From an uncultured Klebsiella sp. (GTDB lineage: Bacteria > Pseudomonadota > Gammaproteobacteria > Enterobacterales > Enterobacteriaceae): a stretch of DNA of 7,880 bases. A program made the translations under genes and the position numbers. The notes beneath the pieces were generated by a model that saw only the letters and a list, made by a program, of their open reading frames with translations, searched no databases and was not told the DNA's origin. Each line of letters begins with the position of its first letter. Position 1 is the first letter of the stretch. Positions 6,362-7,880 of this stretch are shown here, piece after piece. Location: positions 1 to 7,880 of the forward strand of contig CABUCP010000133.1 of assembly GCA_902490055.1 (NCBI GenBank). The letters run 5' to 3'.

Positions 6362-7815
6362 GCATCGATCTCGGCACCTCGGAAGTCAAAGCGTTAGTGC
6401 TTGATGAAAACAATGAGGTTGTTGCCAGCCACAGCGCGCCGCTGACTATTCAGCGTCCGCATCCGCAGTGGTCTGAGCAATCGCCGCAGGCCTGGTGGGA
6501 AGCGACGGAATACCTGATTGCCACCCTGCGTGAAAAATGCGCGGGCCATTGGTCGGCGATTAAAGCCATCGGCCTCTCCGGGCAGATGCACGGGGCGGTG
6601 CTGCTGGATGCCGGCGGCCAAGTGATTCGTCCGGCGATTTTATGGAACGACACCCGCTGCGCGCAGGAGTGCGCCGAGCTTGAAGAGATGGCGCCGGAGC
6701 TGCATCAGGTGGCCGGTAACCTGGCAATGCCGGGATTTACCGCACCGAAGCTGCTGTGGGTGCGGCGGCATGAGCCGCAGCATTTCGCCCGTACCGCCTG
6801 TGTGCTGCTGCCGAAGGATTTTCTGCGCTACAAGATGACCGGTAAAAAAGTCTCTGATATGTCGGATGCCGCCGGGACGCTGTGGCTGGATGTCGCGCGG
6901 CGCGACTGGTCTGACGCGCTGCTGCAAAAGTGCGGACTGACGCGTGAGCAGATGCCGGAACTGGTAGAAGGGTGCGCGGTTTCCGCCACGCTGGCGGTGG
7001 ACATTGCCGAACGCTGGGGGCTTAATCCTTCGGTATTGGTGGCGGGGGGCGGCGGCGATAATGCGGTTAGCGCCATTGGCGTTGGCGCCGTGTCGCCGGG
7101 AGATGCGTTTATCTCGCTGGGGACTTCCGGCGTACTGTTTGTCGTTACCGATCGCTATCGTCCGGCGCCGCAGTCGGCGGTGCATGCTTTCTGCCACGTG
7201 TTGCCAAACCTGTGGCACCAGATGAGCGTGATGCTCAGCGCCGCCAGCTGTTTGCAGTGGTTCTGCCGCCTGACCAGCACCACGGAAGTGGCGCTACTGG
7301 AGGAGATCGCCCAGTTAAGCGAAGAAGAGAAAGCTAATGCGCCATTCTTCTTGCCTTATCTTTCCGGCGAACGTACGCCGCATAACGACCCTCTGGCCCG
7401 CGGGATGTTCTGGGGAATGACCCACGCCAGCCTGCGTGCCCAACTGGGATATGCGGTGCTGGAGGGGGTGAGCTTTGGTATTGCCGACGGCCTGCGCGTG
7501 TTGCAGGAGAGCGGAACCCATATCGACCAGTGTTCACTGGTCGGCGGCGGCGCGCGTAGCCCGTTCTGGGCGCAGCTGCTGGCGGATATTCTGGCGATGC
7601 CGGTGGTGACGCATAAAGGTGGCGAAACCGGCGGCGCGCTGGGGGCGGCGCGGCTGGCCTGCCTGGCGGCGGGCAAACCGCTGGCCAGCGTCTGTCATAA
7701 GCCGGAAATCTGGCAGACCTGGCAGGCGGCCCCGCAGCGTCATCAACAATTGATGCAGCGTTACGCCCACTTCCAGTCCCTGTATCTCAACGACCGACAA
7801 TCTCGACAGCAATAA
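6352..7815 (+). CDS. dalK: D-xylulokinase DalK (FGGY family)
   Basis: DalK uses ATP to phosphorylate D-xylulose, made by DalD, to D-xylulose 5-phosphate for the pentose phosphate pathway. It has 487 residues, close to E. coli XylB (484). Motifs: [12 protein letters not shown] (4-15) with Asp6; GLSGQMHG (74-81), the xylulose-contacting Met-His pair of XylB; WNDTR (98-102); [13 protein letters not shown] (231-243) with probable catalytic Asp236; GTSG (257-260); LSGERTPH (337-344); GGGARSP (398-404); and [14 protein letters not shown] (423-436). The ATG at 6352 lies inside the end of dalD, with AGGAGG a few bases upstream, also inside dalD; this suggests translational coupling. It is in the same superfamily as RbtK but a different branch. 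A chromosomal xylB would have similar motifs, but there is no xylose isomerase here. Confidence 0.93.
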   Translation: MYLGIDLGTSEVKALVLDENNEVVASHSAPLTIQRPHPQWSEQSPQAWWEATEYLIATLREKCAGHWSAIKAIGLSGQMHGAVLLDAGGQVIRPAILWNDTRCAQECAELEEMAPELHQVAGNLAMPGFTAPKLLWVRRHEPQHFARTACVLLPKDFLRYKMTGKKVSDMSDAAGTLWLDVARRDWSDALLQKCGLTREQMPELVEGCAVSATLAVDIAERWGLNPSVLVAGGGGDNAVSAIGVGAVSPGDAFISLGTSGVLFVVTDRYRPAPQSAVHAFCHVLPNLWHQMSVMLSAASCLQWFCRLTSTTEVALLEEIAQLSEEEKANAPFFLPYLSGERTPHNDPLARGMFWGMTHASLRAQLGYAVLEGVSFGIADGLRVLQESGTHIDQCSLVGGGARSPFWAQLLADILAMPVVTHKGGETGGALGAARLACLAAGKPLASVCHKPEIWQTWQAAPQRHQQLMQRYAHFQSLYLNDRQSRQQ

Positions 7816-7825
7816 GACGATAAAA

Positions 7826-7849
7826 CGCTCCGGCGCCCGCGCCGGAGTG
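7826..7849 (+). other. Intercistronic hairpin downstream of dalK
   Basis: CTCCGGCG (7828-7835) pairs perfectly with CGCCGGAG (7840-7847) around a 4-nt loop, extended by one G·U and one C-G pair. It begins 10 bp after the dalK stop. The bases that follow (GTTCTCC) are not a proper U-tract, so full termination is doubtful. Position and flanks resemble the hairpin after rbtK, so a shared role in setting expression between kinase and transporter, or in message stability, is likely. Confidence 0.55.
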
Positions 7850-7872
7850 GTTCTCCTGCACCCTACAACAAC

Positions 7873-7876
7873 GAGG
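7873..7876 (+). promoter_or_regulatory. Probable ribosome binding site of the next plus-strand gene (dalT?)
   Basis: The window ends in CGAGGTCAC. GAGG would be correctly placed for a start codon immediately beyond the end. In known dal operons the D-arabinitol transporter gene dalT follows dalK. The match to the minus-strand sequence at the other end (CGAGGTTAA) supports a pair of related downstream genes. Confidence 0.4.
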
Positions 7877-7880
7877 TCAC

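Noticed and set aside
6640..7218. 192-residue minus-strand open frame opposite dalK
   Set aside because: Antisense shadow of the xylulokinase gene with an Arg/Gln/His-rich composition and no motif.
1..7880. Mobile elements, CRISPR arrays, tRNA or other RNA genes, or a new type of system
   Set aside because: No transposase, direct-repeat array, attachment site or tRNA-like structure is seen. All coding space is explained by the known ribitol and D-arabinitol pathway genes.

Overview
The window carries most of a pentitol catabolism locus of the kind known from Klebsiella (K. pneumoniae / K. aerogenes) and from E. coli C: the ribitol (rbt) and D-arabinitol (dal) operons placed back to back. The high-GC enterobacterial codon usage, the close match (from memory) of the ribitol dehydrogenase to the classical K. 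aerogenes enzyme, and the gene order all point to Klebsiella or a close enterobacterial relative. I cannot fix the species from sequence alone.

Layout. On the minus strand, rbtD (ribitol dehydrogenase, 1722-2471) is followed by rbtK (D-ribulokinase, 82-1689). A hairpin and an apparent ribosome binding site at positions 1-53 lead out of the window, probably towards rbtT. The 298-bp region 2472-2769 is the divergent rbtD/rbtR control region and holds a perfect 19-bp inverted repeat (2675-2723). rbtR (LacI-family repressor, plus strand, 2770-3783) and dalR (SorC-family regulator, minus strand, 3798-4739) converge with a 14-bp gap. The 236-bp region 4740-4975 is the divergent dalR/dalD control region. 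dalD (D-arabinitol 4-dehydrogenase, 4976-6361) and dalK (D-xylulokinase, 6352-7815) overlap by 10 nt on the plus strand. A second hairpin and apparent ribosome binding site at 7826-7880 lead out of the window, probably towards dalT.

How the genes work together. Ribitol is oxidised by RbtD to D-ribulose, which RbtK phosphorylates to D-ribulose 5-phosphate. D-arabinitol is oxidised by DalD to D-xylulose, which DalK phosphorylates to D-xylulose 5-phosphate. Both products enter the pentose phosphate pathway. Each operon is controlled by its own regulator, encoded next to it and transcribed away from it.

Novelty. The gene set is a known system and I see no new type of system here. The parts worth a second look are non-coding: the perfect inverted repeat in the rbt control region, the matching sequences at the two ends of the window, candidate operators in the dal control region, and a CRP-like palindrome next to the dalD ribosome binding site. 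All other long open frames appear to be shadows of the six genes.
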